NCBI GenBank assembly: GCA_934270345.1
Contig: CAKQPT010000021.1
Coordinates: 1-45,052 of the forward strand
Direction of reading: 5' to 3'
DNA: 45,052 nucleotides
From: an uncultured Oribacterium sp.
Lineage (GTDB): Bacteria > Bacillota > Clostridia > Lachnospirales > Lachnospiraceae
How positions within the stretch are numbered: position 1 is the first letter of the stretch; each line of letters starts with the position of its first letter. Below, in pieces: positions 43,544-45,052 of the stretch. The notes beneath the pieces are model-generated. The model was not told the DNA's origin. It searched no databases and worked only from the letters and a program-made list of their open reading frames with translations. The position numbers and the translations under genes are program-made.

Positions 43544-44908
43544 TTACAGCATAGCGTACTTCAGTACGAAGAGGATCGCCAGTACATACATCAACGGTGT
43601 AACCGACTTGCCCTTTCCGGACAGTACATGAAGCAGTACGTACGAGATGATACCCAGAGAGATACCCTCGGAGATAGAGTACAGGAACGGCATCGCGAAG
43701 ATCGCGATGTATGCCGGGATCGCCTCGAGGAGGTCATCCCACTCTACCTTTACAACCTGCTGGATCATCAGGAATCCTACGATCACCAGTGCCGGAGCGG
43801 TTGCGAAGCTCGGGATCGCCAGGAAAATCGGGGAGAAGAACAGCGCAAGCAGGAAGAAGATACCGGATACGACTGCGGTGAGACCGGTACGGCCGCCCTC
43901 TGCGATACCAGAGCTGGACTCAACGAAGGTCGTGATGGTGGAAGTACCGAGGCAGGCACCCACCACGGTACCGATGGAGTCTGCGAGCAGTGCGCCCTTG
44001 ATCTCCGGAAGCTTGCCATCCTTATCGAGCATGTCTGCCTTAGAAGCACAGCCGATCAGAGTTCCGAGTGTATCGAAGATATCGACGAACAGGAAGGCGA
44101 ACAGTACCGAGAAGAAGTCAAGCGGATGCTCTGCGATGATGGAGAAATCAAACTTGAACAGGGTCGGTGCAATCGATGCCGGCATAGAAACGACACCGGA
44201 TGGGATCAGGCTGTAGAAGCCGGCATCCGGATTCGGTACGTAGAGGCCTGCCAGCTGGCAGAGGATACCGAGGATCCAGGTCACGAAGATACCGATGAGG
44301 ATGTTACCCTTTACACCCTTGATCACGAGGTAGCCGGTGATGATGATACCGATCAGTGCCAGCAGTACCGTGATACCCTCTGAGTTAAAGGTACCAGCCT
44401 TTACGGACTGTGAAAAGCTGAAGATGGTTACGAGTGTGGAAGAATCCACGGCGATGTGCGCGTTCTGAAGACCGATGAAGCAGATGAACAGACCGATGCC
44501 GACGGAAACACCATACTTCAGTGTCTGCGGAATCGCGTTGAAGATCGCCTCACGCACATTAGTGAGTGACAGAAGGATGAAGACGAGACCCTCTGCAAAT
44601 ACAGCGGTCAGCGCAACCTCCCAGGAATAGCCCATGCCCAGAACGACGGTGTACGCGAAGTAAGCATTGAGACCCATACCTGCTGACAGTACAAACGGAA
44701 GGTTTGCCAGAAATGCCATGCAAAACGATGCGATCGCGGATGCCAATGCAGTCGCCGTGAAGATCGCACCGGAGTCCATACCAGTGGCTCCGAGAATGCT
44801 CGGGTTAACGGCCAGAATATAGGCCATGGTCATGAATGTCGTGATACCGGCAATCATCTCGGTACGTACATCCGTACCTTTTTCTTTCAGCTTGAAAAAC
44901 TTTTCCAT
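43544..44908 (-). CDS. AzgA-type purine (guanine/hypoxanthine/adenine) permease, NCS2 superfamily
   Basis: 454 residues with about 12 to 14 membrane helices. It opens with MEKFFKLKEKGTDVRTEMIAGITTFMTMAYILAVNPSIL, a close match to the PbuG/PbuO/AzgA group. LSAGMGLNAYFAY, FLFVDIFDTLGTLIG and GTSTITTFVESSSGIAEGGRTGL are the substrate-site segments. It imports purine bases by proton symport. I start it at ATG 44908 because of AAGGAGG 9 nt upstream and the family N-terminus. It neighbours guaA in function though not in operon. Its leader contains a structured segment that is not a recognisable purine riboswitch. Confidence 0.9.
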   Translation of the reverse strand: MEKFFKLKEKGTDVRTEMIAGITTFMTMAYILAVNPSILGATGMDSGAIFTATALASAIASFCMAFLANLPFVLSAGMGLNAYFAYTVVLGMGYSWEVALTAVFAEGLVFILLSLTNVREAIFNAIPQTLKYGVSVGIGLFICFIGLQNAHIAVDSSTLVTIFSFSQSVKAGTFNSEGITVLLALIGIIITGYLVIKGVKGNILIGIFVTWILGILCQLAGLYVPNPDAGFYSLIPSGVVSMPASIAPTLFKFDFSIIAEHPLDFFSVLFAFLFVDIFDTLGTLIGCASKADMLDKDGKLPEIKGALLADSIGTVVGACLGTSTITTFVESSSGIAEGGRTGLTAVVSGIFFLLALFFSPIFLAIPSFATAPALVIVGFLMIQQVVKVEWDDLLEAIPAYIAIFAMPFLYSISEGISLGIISYVLLHVLSGKGKSVTPLMYVLAILFVLKYAML

Positions 44909-44933
44909 ACGAAATAGCCTCCTTGTTTTAAAC

Positions 44934-45013
44934 GGCACAGAGCTGATTCTGCACCATCCACAGGTTACATTTGACCAGTGCTGGTAGTTTGGCAATTAAA
45001 ACAGCACTCGTCA
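44934..45013 (-). other. Structured leader of the purine permease gene
   Basis: TGAC and AGTGCTG (44972-44983) pair with CAGCACT and GTCA (45002-45013) across one mismatch, with an 18-nt loop. A second stem joins GGCACAGA (44934-44941) and TCTGCACC (44948-44955). The window ends soon after, so the full leader is not visible. No family assigned. Confidence 0.5.
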
Positions 45014-45052
45014 CCCCCTTAAAAAAGAACAGAATCTAGTTTAACACAGTAC

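Noticed and set aside
44909..45052. Purine riboswitch before the permease
   Set aside because: The two characteristic loop motifs and three-way junction are not visible in the part of the leader inside the window.

Overview
The window looks like chromosomal DNA of a Lachnospiraceae-type Clostridium relative (Bacillota). The grounds are strong GGAGG ribosome binding sites, SpaA/FctA-type sortase-assembled pilins, an AzgA-type purine permease, a PTS-type dihydroxyacetone kinase, a YesMN-type two-component pair and Gram-positive terminators. I cannot name the genus. Most of the window is moderately GC-rich, but about 28.4-40.1 kb (pectin locus) and 2.0-4.7 kb (AAA ATPase and repeats) are visibly more A+T-rich.

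Layout. 1-1.9 kb: a truncated PrpF-type isomerase gene divergent from a LysR regulator, then a VOC/glyoxalase-fold gene. 1.9-4.8 kb: an AAA_14/DUF4143 ATPase gene preceded by four iterons with an exact 32-bp period and surrounded by two further repeat families, one of which folds with compensatory stem changes. 4.8-14.1 kb (minus strand): a sortase-pilus operon, in transcription order giant tip adhesin, LPSTG backbone pilin, class C sortase and FctA-type basal pilin. 14.4-15.2 kb: an orphan HigA antitoxin whose HigB toxin is reduced to about 20 native codons, plus a second HigA C-terminal scrap. 15.1-16.8 kb: a three-gene HipBST toxin-antitoxin locus with three operators at 41-bp spacing. 16.97-25.8 kb (minus): a 2950-residue secreted surface protein with C-terminal cell-wall-binding repeats. 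26.1-28.3 kb (minus): dhaK-dhaL-dhaM. 28.4-40 kb (minus): a pectin-oligosaccharide island with the YesM/YesN pair, an ABC sugar importer lacking its own ATPase, a PL22 oligogalacturonate lyase, a serine hydrolase and a rhamnogalacturonan-lyase-like propeller protein. 40.2-45 kb (minus): guaA, mgtE and an AzgA-type purine permease.

Regulation. The pilus operon and the giant surface protein, 11 kb apart, share the same 9-bp direct repeat (CACAAGATG) in tandem at exactly 21 bp, placed 26-27 bp upstream of a similar -10 element, so they probably form one regulon. The mgtE leader holds a 37-codon reading frame with a strong ribosome binding site and three segments that can form either a long hairpin or an intrinsic terminator; I see no M-box there. 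It is the best candidate in the window for an undescribed system. Functional statements rest on recognised motifs and family knowledge; promoter, operator and RNA-fold calls were made by eye.
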